From Falsiruegeria mediterranea M17 (GTDB taxonomy: Bacteria > Pseudomonadota > Alphaproteobacteria > Rhodobacterales > Rhodobacteraceae): a DNA stretch of 64,000 nucleotides. The DNA lies in assembly GCF_900302455.1 (NCBI RefSeq), contig NZ_ONZG01000004.1, positions 372,001-436,000 of the forward strand, written 5' to 3'. The position numbers and the translations under genes were made by a program. Each line of letters opens with the position of its first letter. Positions within the stretch are counted from its first letter, which is position 1. The notes under the pieces are model-generated. The model searched no databases and was not told where the DNA came from. It saw nothing but the letters and a program-made list of their open reading frames with translations. Positions 1 through 8,289 of the stretch are shown piece by piece.

Positions 1-70
1 AAAGTCGTTTTGGCCAGCCTAAGCGGGGGAGGATGGTTTCGGCAATGGGGGATGCCGTTAGGTTATTTGA

Positions 71-805
71 CTAACTGTAACGTTCAACGAACCGTTTCAG
101 AATCTTGCCGGGCTCGGTCACATCGGCGTCGTGGCAGGCGGCGATCAGCGTCTCGGCGTCTTCGGGTGGGAAATAGCCATGGTTGCGGTAGATGTTGATG
201 CGCTGTTCAAAGTCAGCCGCATCGGCCTCGGGGTGGAACTGCGTGGCATAGACATTCTGCCCCCAGCGAACCATCTGTATCGGACAGGGGGCCGAGGCCA
301 CCAGGTGCACGCATCCCTCGGGCAGGCTCTGCACCGCTTCTTTGTGGCCGACGTAAGCGTCGAACACGTGCTTGAGCCCTGCGGTCAGGGGATCGGCCTC
401 ACCCTCGGGTGTCAGGGAACAGAGCGACGGGCCAACCGGTTCGCCATACTGCGCCTTGGACACGTCGCCGTTCAGGTGGGTCGCCAGAATGCCCAGGCCG
501 TAACAGCAGCCCATGAACGGATGATCCAGCGCGGTGATCTGCGGCATCAGCGACAGAGCCGCGGCCTCGACCCGTGCGTCCGGCGCGGATTTGGTGGCCG
601 GATCGTCGCTGACACAGCCGGGACCGCCGCCGACAATGACACCGGCATAGTCGGTAACGTTCAGGTCCGCTGGCAGGTCTTCGCAATCCAGCCGAACGCG
701 GACGGCGCGGTCAGGTGTCAGGCCGGTTTGTTTGAGGATCGAGTTGAACTCGGCATCCGAGGCATCGGTTTCAGGGCGAAGCTGCAGGATCAGGAAGGGT
801 TTCAT
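71..805 (-). CDS. Class I glutamine amidotransferase (GMP synthase-like)
   Basis: A 244-residue stand-alone class I glutamine amidotransferase, presumably cytoplasmic. The fold hydrolyses glutamine to release ammonia, or acts as a related gamma-glutamyl peptidase. The nucleophile elbow is G99-C-C-Y-G103, with Cys101 as the likely nucleophile. The catalytic His-x-Glu pair is His191/Glu193 in the QFHPEAD segment, and HKEAV around residue 154 is also typical. There is no synthetase domain, so this belongs with the GuaA-like free-standing proteins and its acceptor cannot be read from sequence. It is the first complete gene at the left edge; positions 1-70 hold no gene I can support. It lies 52 bases downstream of the cupin gene on the same strand, so the two may be co-transcribed. 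Confidence 0.85.
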   Translation of the reverse strand: MKPFLILQLRPETDASDAEFNSILKQTGLTPDRAVRVRLDCEDLPADLNVTDYAGVIVGGGPGCVSDDPATKSAPDARVEAAALSLMPQITALDHPFMGCCYGLGILATHLNGDVSKAQYGEPVGPSLCSLTPEGEADPLTAGLKHVFDAYVGHKEAVQSLPEGCVHLVASAPCPIQMVRWGQNVYATQFHPEADAADFEQRINIYRNHGYFPPEDAETLIAACHDADVTEPGKILKRFVERYS

Positions 806-857
806 GGGGTCGGATTACCCGTGCCGTGGGGAAGGGGCAAGCGGCCCCATTGCCGCG

Positions 858-1328
858 CTAAGGGTTCTTGATCGCTGAATGATCGACATAGTCCCATTCC
901 AGCGCCTCGTTTCGGTAGATGCGCTTGCCCTTGTTGGGATAGTCTCCCACGTCATGCGCCAACCGCTGTCCGATCACCAGCACGCGCAGCAGGTCTGGCC
1001 CGTCGTTGCGCAATCCGTGCGCATGGCCGCCCTTGCGGTAACCAATGAAGTCGCCGGCGGTCACGGTCCGCTCTTCACTGTCGATGATCGAGACCGCCTG
1101 ACCGGACAGGATATAGACGCATTCATCCTCGAAATGATGCACGTGGTATTCGGTGGTGTCGCGGCCTGGCTCAACCTCGATGATGTGCACGCCGATACCC
1201 GTCAGGCCGGTGGCATCGCCCAGGGATTTGTTGATGCGCTGCGCGTTGGGGTTCAGGAAATGGGTCTTTGCTGTTCCTGCCATCGCAGCGATGGCTTGGG
1301 CGGTCAGCAGGTAACCGTCGTGACTCAT
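858..1328 (-). CDS. Cupin domain protein
   Basis: A 156-residue single-domain cupin. The first metal-binding motif is visible at YHVHHFEDECVYILSG (two His, one Glu), followed by GDFIGYRKGGHAHGLRN for the second motif with its His, so the metal site looks intact. The substrate is unknown; small cupins of this type include dioxygenases, isomerases and binding proteins. It lies 18 bases downstream of the SLC13 permease on the same strand, and the amidotransferase follows. The three probably form one minus-strand transcription unit. The start with MSHDGYLL has a GGAAAGGAACC stretch just upstream that can serve as ribosome binding site. Confidence 0.8.
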   Translation of the reverse strand: MSHDGYLLTAQAIAAMAGTAKTHFLNPNAQRINKSLGDATGLTGIGVHIIEVEPGRDTTEYHVHHFEDECVYILSGQAVSIIDSEERTVTAGDFIGYRKGGHAHGLRNDGPDLLRVLVIGQRLAHDVGDYPNKGKRIYRNEALEWDYVDHSAIKNP

Positions 1329-1346
1329 GAGGTTCCTTTCCGGGGG

Positions 1347-3119
1347 TTACATTGGCCAGAAGACCAGAATGGACGGGATGGACACGGCGACGATCAGCAC
1401 CTCAAGCGGCAGACCCATGCGCCAATAATCGCCAAAGCGATAGCCGCCGGGCCCCAGGATCAGCGTGTTGTTCTTGTGCCCGATGGGGGTGAGGAAGGCC
1501 GCCGAGGCGGCCACGGCAACCGCCATCAGGAACGGATCGGGTGAGACGCCAAGCGTGTTGGCCATCTGAATGCCCACGGGTGCCGCGACGATTGTGGTGG
1601 CGGTGTTGTTGAGCACATCCGACAGGGTCATGGTCACAACCATCAGCACGGTCAGGATCGCCCAGGCAGGCAGGCCGTTGGTGAGCGAGATCAGGCTGCC
1701 CGCAATCAACTCGGTCCCGCCCGAGCTTTCGAGTGCTGCGCCCAATGGGATCATCGATCCCAGCAGCACCACGACGGGCCATTCGATGTGGTCGTAAATC
1801 TCGGCAATGGGCAGGATCTTGGTCAGGACATAGCCCACCACCACCAACCCCAGAGCAATCGGCAGGTAGAGCAGCCCGACTGAGGCCGCAATCACGGCCG
1901 CCGCAAAAAGGCCGATGGCGAGCCAGACCTTTTCGTTGGCCGTCACGCTTAGCCCGCGTTCCGCCAGCGGCAGGCAGCTCAGCCATTCGGTCACGTCCGG
2001 GCCCCGTTGACGGGGAACCATCAATAGCAAGATGTCACCCGCTTCCACCTCGGTCTTGCGTACCTGTTTGGTGATCCGCTTGCCCTGACGCGAGATGCCC
2101 ATCAGCACAGTGCTTTGCCGCCAGGCCAGACCAATGGCTTGTGAGGTCTTGCCAGTGATCCGGCTGTGTTCGGTTGCCACCACTTCGATCACTTCCAGTC
2201 CGTCACCAGCGGCTTTCAGCACCTCTTGTCGCCGACTGTCCGAGAAGTCGAGGTTCAGGGCGGTGCGGAATTCGTCGAGCGCCTCGGGCACAGCCTCCAT
2301 CACCAGTGCATCACCGGCGCGCAGGATGGCGTTTGCGGCGCGGCCATAGCGGCGTTTGCCGTCGCGGATCAGACCCAGGATTGCGACGTCGGTTTTCTCG
2401 GCGGTTTCGTCCAACTCGGCCAGACGTTTGCCGATGTGGGGGCTCTCTTCGGGCACGGTCAACTCGGCGATGTATTGGGCCAGAGCCTCGGTGTGCTCTT
2501 GATCGTCGCCGCGCGTCGGGATCAGCCGCCAGCCGATGAGGGCGACAAAGATCAGGCCCGCGATGGCGGCGATCCCGCCCACGGGGGCAAAGTCGAACAT
2601 GGCGAAAGGCTCACCCACGGCCTCGGCACGGATCGAGGCGATAATGATGTTGGGCGGCGTCCCGATCAGGGTGGCCATGCCGCCCAGGATGGTCGCAAAG
2701 CTCAGCGGCATCAGGCTCAGCCCCGGCACGCGCCCCGCCTTGCGTGCGGTTTGAATGTCGACGGGCATCAGCAGGGCCAGCGCGGCCACGTTGTTCATGA
2801 AGGCCGATAGAACCGCACCGATCCCACCCATCAGCGCAATGTGGGCGCCTAGGCCGCGGGACGCATCGACCAGCGTGCGGGTGATCAGGAACACGGCACC
2901 GGATCGAACCAGACCGGCCGAGACAACCAGCACCAACGCCACAACGACGGTGGCGGGGTGGCCAAAACCGGAAAAGGCATCTGCAACCGGAACAACCCCC
3001 AGCACAACGCCCAGCATCAGCGCCGTAAAGGCCACCAGATCGTACCTGAATCGACCCCAAAGAAGGAAAGCAAACACCAAGCCAAAGAGCGAAAACAAAA
3101 TGATCTGATCTGTCGTCAT
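1347..3119 (-). CDS. SLC13-family permease with central RCK (TrkA-C) domains
   Basis: A 590-residue inner-membrane transporter. Hydrophobic segments fill roughly residues 1-200 and 395-590. The first half contains MNNVAALALLMP and GGMATLIGTPPN, and the second half contains LNNTATTIVAAP, the paired SNT-like signatures of the DASS/SLC13 group. Residues about 215-385 are soluble and look like two TrkA-C modules (each ending in a pattern such as AGDALVM or AGDILLLM), which is common in bacterial SLC13 proteins. The substrate could be sulfate, a dicarboxylate or another anion and cannot be decided here. It is divergent from the TetR gene, with tandem inverted repeats between them that may control both. 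A second transporter of the same architecture lies at 43690-45573. Confidence 0.85.
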   Translation of the reverse strand: MTTDQIILFSLFGLVFAFLLWGRFRYDLVAFTALMLGVVLGVVPVADAFSGFGHPATVVVALVLVVSAGLVRSGAVFLITRTLVDASRGLGAHIALMGGIGAVLSAFMNNVAALALLMPVDIQTARKAGRVPGLSLMPLSFATILGGMATLIGTPPNIIIASIRAEAVGEPFAMFDFAPVGGIAAIAGLIFVALIGWRLIPTRGDDQEHTEALAQYIAELTVPEESPHIGKRLAELDETAEKTDVAILGLIRDGKRRYGRAANAILRAGDALVMEAVPEALDEFRTALNLDFSDSRRQEVLKAAGDGLEVIEVVATEHSRITGKTSQAIGLAWRQSTVLMGISRQGKRITKQVRKTEVEAGDILLLMVPRQRGPDVTEWLSCLPLAERGLSVTANEKVWLAIGLFAAAVIAASVGLLYLPIALGLVVVGYVLTKILPIAEIYDHIEWPVVVLLGSMIPLGAALESSGGTELIAGSLISLTNGLPAWAILTVLMVVTMTLSDVLNNTATTIVAAPVGIQMANTLGVSPDPFLMAVAVAASAAFLTPIGHKNNTLILGPGGYRFGDYWRMGLPLEVLIVAVSIPSILVFWPM

Positions 3120-3210
3120 GTCGGAACCCTAGCCGGTTCAACTCAAAGGTGCGACGGGGAATTCGTGGGTCGTGGAGCCATTCGTGACGCAGGGTCGGCC
3201 AACAACTAAA

Positions 3211-3261
3211 CTTGTCAAAGTGACAAGAATCACTTTATCGCGTAAGTTGTCTATCTGACAA
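3211..3261. promoter_or_regulatory. Tandem candidate TetR operators
   Basis: Two inverted repeats of the same design, TTGTC-N5-GACAA, lie at 3212-3226 and 3247-3261, with start points 35 bases apart. The first extends to a perfect 7-base arm pair (CTTGTCA / TGACAAG, 3211-3227). They sit between the divergent SLC13 permease and TetR genes, the second one about 20 bases before the TetR start. Position and symmetry fit autoregulation by the TetR protein and possible control of the permease. The repeats are seen directly; their role is inferred. Confidence 0.6.
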
Positions 3262-3282
3262 GAAACGATGAAGGCGAAACTC

Positions 3283-3867
3283 ATGGCCCGTCCCAAGATG
3301 GAAACCGAACGCAAAGCGCAGATCCTGGATGCCCTCGAACGCATCGTTCTGCGCGACGGGCTGGCCAAACTGACGCTGGCCAAAGTGGCCGAGGAGGCGG
3401 GCCTCCCGCGTTCACTGTTGCGGTATTTTGCGGGCAATAAGATCGACCTGGTTCTGCTGCTTTTTGATCGGATGATCGAACGGGGTGAGGCCAAGCTGGA
3501 ACAGCTTGAACAGGTTAAGCAGGGGAGCTTGAGCGCGCGCCAGTTGGTCGATCTGGTGCTGGATGAGCTGCTGGGGGACGAGGATCTGAGCCTGATGGTG
3601 GATGAGCTTTGGCCTTATGCCGCGCTGGACGAGCGAATTCAGGAACGGTTGCGCGGGCTTTATCAGCGACTGTGCCACGAGCTGTCCAACCTTATGGCGG
3701 CAGATGGCATCGGCAACAGCGACCAGGACCGTGAACGGCGCGCCTATGGCATTGTGTCCATGGGATTTGGCGCCACGTTTTTTGCCGACATCGGCTTTAT
3801 GCCGTCCGACCCCAAAGCGGTTCGAAAGGCCGCCCATCAGTTGCTGCTGTCGGACGGAACGGACTGA
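3283..3867 (+). CDS. TetR-family transcriptional regulator
   Basis: A 194-residue TetR/AcrR regulator. The N-terminal helix-turn-helix covers about residues 10-55 (LTLAKVAEEAGLPRSLLRYFAGNK), and the rest is an all-helical ligand domain. I chose the ATG at 3283 (MARPKMETE) because AAGGCG lies six bases upstream and MARP is a usual TetR start; an in-frame ATG at 3268 would add five residues. It lies 19 bases upstream of the serine hydrolase on the same strand, so the pair is probably an operon. Tandem TTGTC-N5-GACAA repeats directly upstream are the likely operators. The ligand is unknown; the linked hydrolase or the divergent permease may point to it. Confidence 0.85.
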   Translation: MARPKMETERKAQILDALERIVLRDGLAKLTLAKVAEEAGLPRSLLRYFAGNKIDLVLLLFDRMIERGEAKLEQLEQVKQGSLSARQLVDLVLDELLGDEDLSLMVDELWPYAALDERIQERLRGLYQRLCHELSNLMAADGIGNSDQDRERRAYGIVSMGFGATFFADIGFMPSDPKAVRKAAHQLLLSDGTD

Positions 3868-3886
3868 GAAAACGGAGGAGACCCAC

Positions 3887-5107
3887 ATGAAATGGATCAA
3901 ACGCGGGGCAGTTGCCATAGTGGCGCTGGCCCTGATCGGCGGAGCTGTGTTTTGGGACAAGATACAGGACGTGCGTGCCCTGATGGCCTATTCGGCAGTT
4001 TTTGAGCCTGAAAACATCGACGAAAATTTTCGCACGCTCTATGAAACCTACCCCTCGATCACCATCGAGCGAAGTGGTCCCGTGGCCGAGTTCGAGATGC
4101 AGGAGCAGGCCAATATCCTGCCCGAAACTTTCACCTACGAGGGGAAGGAACTGTCGGCCCAAGAGCTGTTTGATGCTTTCCACTGGACGGGTCTGGCGGT
4201 GCTAAAGGATGGTAAACTTATTCACGAGGCCTATGCCCGAGGCAACAGCGCCGAGACCCACCATATCGAAATGTCGGTGACCAAGTCGCTGACCTCGATC
4301 CTTGCGGGCGTGGCCCATGATGCGGGTGATTTGGACTTGGATGCACCGGTGACCAGTTACATCCCCGAGCTGAAGGACACCGGGTATGACGGTGTGACTG
4401 TGCAACAGGTGCTCGATATGACCTCGGGCATTCGGTATGTCGAAGACTATGACGACCTGAACTCGGACATTGTGCAGACAGTGGTCGCGACCTTGCGTGG
4501 CTCGCTGGACGAGTTTTCGACCACCATTGTGCGACAGCGCGAGCCGGGAACGTTCAACCAATATGCCAGCATTGAAACGCAAGTGCTGGCCTGGGTGCTG
4601 CGCCGGGCGACAGGGCGGGAATATGCTGACTATTTTCACGACAATCTTTGGGCCAAGATCGGCGCCGAAGCGGATGCCCAGATGCTGGTGGACCAGATGG
4701 GAGAGCCAGTGGCCTTTGGCGGCGCCAACCTGCGCCTGCGCGATCTGGCTCGCGTGGGGCAGATGGTGCTGAACGGAGGCGTGTCGATGACTGGCGAACG
4801 CGTGGTGTCCGAGGCGTGGTTGCAGCAGTCCACCACCACCGATACGCCGCAATCCAAGCCGGGGGAACACGACGCGTCGGACTATCCGCTGGGCTACAAG
4901 AACCAGTGGTGGATACCTGTTGATCGTGATGATGGTGATTTCACGGCCATCGGGATCTATGGTCAGTTCCTTTACATCAACCCTACTCGGGGCGTGGTGA
5001 TTGCGATGAACGCGGCTTATCCCGACTACAATGAAAAGCCCGAAACCGAGCTGCAGATGGTGTCGGCCTTGCAAGCCATTGCCAAACATGTGAGCCCGGA
5101 CAGCTGA
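3887..5107 (+). CDS. Serine hydrolase (class C beta-lactamase-like fold)
   Basis: A 406-residue beta-lactamase-related hydrolase. The start at ATG 3887 has GGAGGAG upstream. An N-terminal hydrophobic stretch (about residues 7-22) acts as a signal peptide or membrane anchor, so the enzyme is probably periplasmic. The catalytic S-x-x-K is S130-V-T-K133, and the tyrosine motif is Y226-A-S rather than Y-A-N. This resembles 6-aminohexanoate-dimer hydrolases and esterases more than true AmpC. A role in cleaving amides, esters or small cyclic substrates is therefore more likely than penicillin resistance, but the substrate is open. It follows the TetR gene and is probably controlled by it. Confidence 0.8.
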   Translation: MKWIKRGAVAIVALALIGGAVFWDKIQDVRALMAYSAVFEPENIDENFRTLYETYPSITIERSGPVAEFEMQEQANILPETFTYEGKELSAQELFDAFHWTGLAVLKDGKLIHEAYARGNSAETHHIEMSVTKSLTSILAGVAHDAGDLDLDAPVTSYIPELKDTGYDGVTVQQVLDMTSGIRYVEDYDDLNSDIVQTVVATLRGSLDEFSTTIVRQREPGTFNQYASIETQVLAWVLRRATGREYADYFHDNLWAKIGAEADAQMLVDQMGEPVAFGGANLRLRDLARVGQMVLNGGVSMTGERVVSEAWLQQSTTTDTPQSKPGEHDASDYPLGYKNQWWIPVDRDDGDFTAIGIYGQFLYINPTRGVVIAMNAAYPDYNEKPETELQMVSALQAIAKHVSPDS

Positions 5108-5121
5108 TCTAAGCTTCAAAC

Positions 5122-5157
5122 GGGGTGCCGGATGCTTGAACCCGGCCCCCTGCTTGT
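5122..5157 (+). terminator. Possible terminator after the serine hydrolase
   Basis: A GGGG-TG-CCGG segment faces CCGG-CCCCC about 20 bases later and is followed by a T-rich stretch (TGCTTGTTTTAT). The stem is imperfect, so this is a weak intrinsic terminator candidate between the hydrolase and yebC. Confidence 0.4.
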
Positions 5158-5199
5158 TTTATAGAGGCCTGCGAAACCAAATTCTTGCAGGAGCACCAC

Positions 5200-5940
5200 A
5201 TGGCCGGCCACTCAAAATGGGCAAACATTCAGCACCGCAAGGGCCGTCAGGATGCTTTGCGGTCCAAGCTGTTTTCCAAGCTGTCCAAAGAGATCACCGT
5301 GGCCGCCAAGATGGGCGATCCCGATCCCGAAAAAAACCCGCGTCTGCGCCTGGCCGTGAAAGAGGCCAAATCGCAGTCGGTACCCAAAGACGTCATCGAC
5401 CGCGCGATCAAGAAATCGCAGGCGGGCGAGGGTGATGACTACGAAGAAATCCGCTACGAGGGCTATGGGCCAAGTGGTGTCGCAGTGATCGTCGAGGCGA
5501 TGACCGACAACCGCAACCGCACCGCGTCGACCGTGCGTTCGACGTTTTCCAAGAACGGCGGCAACCTGGGCGAAACCGGCTCGGTCGGCTTCATGTTCGA
5601 CCGCAAGGGGGAGGTTGTATACACCGCTGACGCGGGCGACGCCGATACCGTGTTCGAAGCAGCGATCGAGGCAGGCGCCGAAGATTGCGAAAGCTCGGAT
5701 AACGGCCACATCATCTATTGCGCGGACACCGACCTGAACGACGTATCGAACGCGTTGGAAGCCGCGCTGGGCGAATCGGAATCGACCAAGCTTGTGTGGA
5801 AACCCACCACCACGACTGAGTTGGACCTGGAAGGCATGCAAAAGCTGATGAAGCTGATTGATGCGCTCGAAGACGACGACGACATCCAGCGTGTCACCGC
5901 CAACTTTGAGGCCTCGGATGAGGTGATGGAGCAGCTCTGA
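5200..5940 (+). CDS. yebC: YebC/PmpR family regulatory protein
   Basis: A 246-residue YebC/TACO1-family protein, the usual length for the family. It starts with the family hallmark [18 protein letters not shown], and the start is supported by CAGGAGC a few bases before ATG 5200. An upstream TTG in frame at 5185 is not needed. Internal signatures include [12 protein letters not shown] and the acidic C-terminus. Family members bind nucleic acid; they have been described as transcription regulators and, for some, as factors that help ribosomes through proline stretches. The gene stands alone, with a clear intrinsic terminator right after it. In many proteobacteria yebC adjoins ruvC, but no ruv gene is present here. 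Confidence 0.95.
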   Translation: MAGHSKWANIQHRKGRQDALRSKLFSKLSKEITVAAKMGDPDPEKNPRLRLAVKEAKSQSVPKDVIDRAIKKSQAGEGDDYEEIRYEGYGPSGVAVIVEAMTDNRNRTASTVRSTFSKNGGNLGETGSVGFMFDRKGEVVYTADAGDADTVFEAAIEAGAEDCESSDNGHIIYCADTDLNDVSNALEAALGESESTKLVWKPTTTTELDLEGMQKLMKLIDALEDDDDIQRVTANFEASDEVMEQL

Positions 5941-5963
5941 GCTTGTCAGTAATCGAGAATTCG

Positions 5964-6000
5964 AACGCCCATTCTGCCACAGGCAGGGTGGGCGTTTTCT
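5964..6000 (+). terminator. Intrinsic terminator after yebC
   Basis: AACGCCCA (5964-5971) pairs with TGGGCGTT (5989-5996), and CTGCC pairs with GGCAG inside it, giving a long two-part stem. It is followed by TTCTTTT. It lies 24 bases after the yebC stop and just before the end of the convergent WYL regulator gene. Confidence 0.85.
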
Positions 6001-6006
6001 TTTGGG

Positions 6007-6702
6007 TTATTGACCGGAATAACGCCGCGCAGTGTCCTCTTCCCAACCTTTGAGCAAGGCGGTGCGACGGCTGGGGTATTTCTCGGCCAGTACTTTCAAT
6101 TCCTGCACCCGTTCGGTTTTGAAATGGCGATAATCCTGTTTGGTCTCGCACCAAGCCACCAGGTACCGCGTACGATCCAGAAATGCGATGAAAAGCGGCC
6201 AGACGAGGCGGTCGGTGACCTGCCCGTCGTGGTCGGCATAAATCAGTTGCAGGCGATACCGCTCGCGAATGGCGTGGCGGAGAAGGGCCCCGTCAAAGCG
6301 TTCCTTGACGCTTGCACGCGTCTGGATCGGTTTTGAGCTGGCATTCAGTACGACTGGGCGCAGTTCCTTGGGGATGGCGCTCGACAGTTTAGCCACCAGA
6401 TCGCGGGCGGCGCGGGACAGCGACGGGTCCGCCTCGGATGCGACCCAGGCGGCGCCAAGAGCGGCGGCCTCTAACTCGTCGGGTGTAAACATCAGGGGCG
6501 GCATGTCGTACCCGTCGTCAAGAACATAGCCGACGCCTGCCTCGCCGGTGATCGGAATACGCTGCGCGTGCAGCTCGGCCATGTCGCGATAAAGGGTGCT
6601 GAGGGATATTTCCAACTCATCGGCAAGCTCCCGCCCTGTAATCGGTGCCTTTGTGGACCGTAGGATCTGGATAATCTGGAAAAGCCGTTCCGTGCGACGC
6701 AT
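6007..6702 (-). CDS. YafY/WYL-domain transcriptional regulator
   Basis: A 231-residue regulator with an N-terminal winged helix (about residues 1-60: RTERLFQIIQILRS, then ITGRELADELEISLSTLYRDM) and a WYL domain in the C-terminal half (about 135-215, including LVWPLFIAFLDRTRYLVAW). WYL domains sense nucleic-acid or nucleotide-type ligands. The gene is divergent from the SRPBCC protein, and the two usually occur together in Rhodobacteraceae-type genomes. Upstream, CTCTCAC (6715-6721) and GTGAGAG (6737-6743) form an inverted repeat that could be its operator; the first arm overlaps the AGGAGG ribosome binding site, which would allow autorepression. Confidence 0.85.
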   Translation of the reverse strand: MRRTERLFQIIQILRSTKAPITGRELADELEISLSTLYRDMAELHAQRIPITGEAGVGYVLDDGYDMPPLMFTPDELEAAALGAAWVASEADPSLSRAARDLVAKLSSAIPKELRPVVLNASSKPIQTRASVKERFDGALLRHAIRERYRLQLIYADHDGQVTDRLVWPLFIAFLDRTRYLVAWCETKQDYRHFKTERVQELKVLAEKYPSRRTALLKGWEEDTARRYSGQ

Positions 6703-6714
6703 TTTTGCATCCTC

Positions 6715-6743
6715 CTCTCACACTACTGTCACAACGGTGAGAG
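6715..6743. promoter_or_regulatory. Inverted repeat in the WYL regulator promoter
   Basis: CTCTCAC and GTGAGAG, separated by 15 bases, lie between the divergent WYL regulator and the SRPBCC gene. They are suitable as a dimer binding site. The arms are seen directly; the binding role is inferred from position only. Confidence 0.4.
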
Positions 6744-6815
6744 CAGGACAATTCTAGGACAGGCCCGAACACAGGAAATCGCGCAGTTCGCGCGCCCAAG
6801 CACGGAGCCATCTAA

Positions 6816-7268
6816 ATGATCCACTTTGAACGCAGTCTGTCCCTTGATGCCACCCCGGATGAGGTTTGGGCCGTCTTAGGCAGTTTCATGCAGATCGACA
6901 GATTTGCCCCCGATATCGTGTCGGTCGACGCGCTCAACACGGGTGAGGATGGCGTCGGTTCGAAACGTCGGAACCATTTCAAGAATGGAACTTCGTTGGT
7001 TGAGGAAGTCACGGATTGGTCGCCTGGACACGGCTATTCAGTCACGTTGTCTGAAATGGCGGCAATGCCACTGCATGAGGCATTTGCCGACATTCGTATC
7101 GCACCGATTGGCGGTCAGGCGCGCGTGACTTGGAGCTTTGATTATCGTGTAAAATACGGCCCCTTGGGTTGGCTGGTGGGGCAGACGATGATGAAGGTCA
7201 TGATGGGTAGGGTTCTTGGCGGGAATTTGCAGGGACTGGCCGAACGCGTGCGCGCAGAACGGCGCTAG
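6816..7268 (+). CDS. SRPBCC (START-like) ligand-binding protein
   Basis: A 150-residue single-domain SRPBCC protein. The N-terminal pattern IHFERSLSLDATPDEVWAVLGSF is typical of the polyketide-cyclase/Bet v1-like fold, which forms a hydrophobic ligand pocket, and the C-terminal long helix is present (LVGQTMMKVMMGRVLGGNL). Its ligand is unknown. It is divergent from the WYL regulator, which probably controls it, and it overlaps the convergent LysR gene by four bases at the 3' end. Confidence 0.8.
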   Translation: MIHFERSLSLDATPDEVWAVLGSFMQIDRFAPDIVSVDALNTGEDGVGSKRRNHFKNGTSLVEEVTDWSPGHGYSVTLSEMAAMPLHEAFADIRIAPIGGQARVTWSFDYRVKYGPLGWLVGQTMMKVMMGRVLGGNLQGLAERVRAERR

Positions 7269-8149
7269 GGGGGGTCCTTCAGCAGCCAATCGCGCAACAG
7301 AAGCGCGCGTTCATTGGCCGAGGCGTGGGTCTTGATGTAGAAATCCAAGGGCGCGGTTATGTCCTGCGGCAACAACCGCACCAGCGCACCTGATTGCACC
7401 AGCGGTGCGGTCAGCGCGTTCCAACCCAGCACGACGCCCATGTCATCCTGAGCCGCTTGCAAGGCAATGGTGTAGTTGTTGACCCGCAGCCCTTCGCCAA
7501 TGGGGCCATCATAGTCCAGTGCCGTGCACCAGGTGCGCCAGTCCGTCCATCGCTCGTCTGTTGCATTCAGGTGGATCAAAGGTAGGTGGGCTAGATTTGC
7601 TAATGTCTCAGCGGGATTCTCGGCGGCAAAAACAGGGCTGGCGAGCGCTGCGATCCGATCGCGGAACAACGGTCGGCAATCGCCGTTGTCGCGGGTCATG
7701 TCGCCGTAGTGAATGCTCAGGTTGCACCCCGTCTGTGCATGATCCGTGTCCGAGACGTTCTGGGTAACGGCAATGTTGCCGTGCCGTTTCCAGAACCTTG
7801 CCAACCGGGGTGTCAGCCAAAGAGACGAGACCGCGGTTGTCGCCCCGATGGTCACCGCGCGCGTCTGGCTGTCCTGCCGCAGTTGCGTGACGACATTGGA
7901 AATCTGCTCAAAACCATGTTGCAAGGTCAGCTGCAACATCTGCCCGGTTTGAGACAGTTCCACCCCGCGTTGGTGGCGGTGGAACAGCTGTTGGCCCAAT
8001 TCGGCCTCAAGCGCCTTGACCTGATGGCTGATGGCGGCCGGGGTGACGTTCAGCTCTTGAGCGGCGGATTTGAAGCTTTCGTGCCGGGCGGCGGCCTCGA
8101 AGCTGGAGAGCGCGCTGAGCGGGGGCAGATCATAGGGGCGTTTTGGCAT
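7265..8149 (-). CDS. LysR-family regulator, GcvA-like
   Basis: A 294-residue LysR-type regulator. The N-terminal helix-turn-helix (PPLSALSSFEAAARHESFKSA, then VTPAAISHQVKALEAELG) matches the GcvA subgroup, whose members often control amino-acid or amine metabolism. Residues about 90-290 form the effector domain. It is divergent from the 2OG-Fe(II) oxygenase at 8290, which is the most likely target; a small inverted repeat TTACT-TCT-AGTAA (8201-8213) lies between them. GcvA itself is not implied, since no glycine-cleavage genes are nearby. Confidence 0.85.
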   Translation of the reverse strand: MPKRPYDLPPLSALSSFEAAARHESFKSAAQELNVTPAAISHQVKALEAELGQQLFHRHQRGVELSQTGQMLQLTLQHGFEQISNVVTQLRQDSQTRAVTIGATTAVSSLWLTPRLARFWKRHGNIAVTQNVSDTDHAQTGCNLSIHYGDMTRDNGDCRPLFRDRIAALASPVFAAENPAETLANLAHLPLIHLNATDERWTDWRTWCTALDYDGPIGEGLRVNNYTIALQAAQDDMGVVLGWNALTAPLVQSGALVRLLPQDITAPLDFYIKTHASANERALLLRDWLLKDPP

Positions 8150-8200
8150 CGCCGTGCTTTCCCGATATGGTGAAGTTGTGGCTGAGTTGTTGCGGATGAC

Positions 8201-8213
8201 TTACTTCTAGTAA
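8201..8213. promoter_or_regulatory. Short inverted repeat between LysR and oxygenase genes
   Basis: TTACT and AGTAA flank a three-base spacer in the shared promoter region of the LysR gene and the 2OG oxygenase. It is short and could be chance, but it is placed where a LysR site would be expected. Confidence 0.3.
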
Positions 8214-8289
8214 TTCAAGGTGAGAATTTTCGCAATTGTCATGTCCGGCCTTGCGCGTATTTCTGGCGGCACATGAATGGAGGAACCCC

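Noticed and set aside
3887-5107. Serine hydrolase as an AmpC resistance enzyme
   Set aside because: The tyrosine motif is Y-A-S, and the protein is closer to aminohexanoate hydrolases and esterases.
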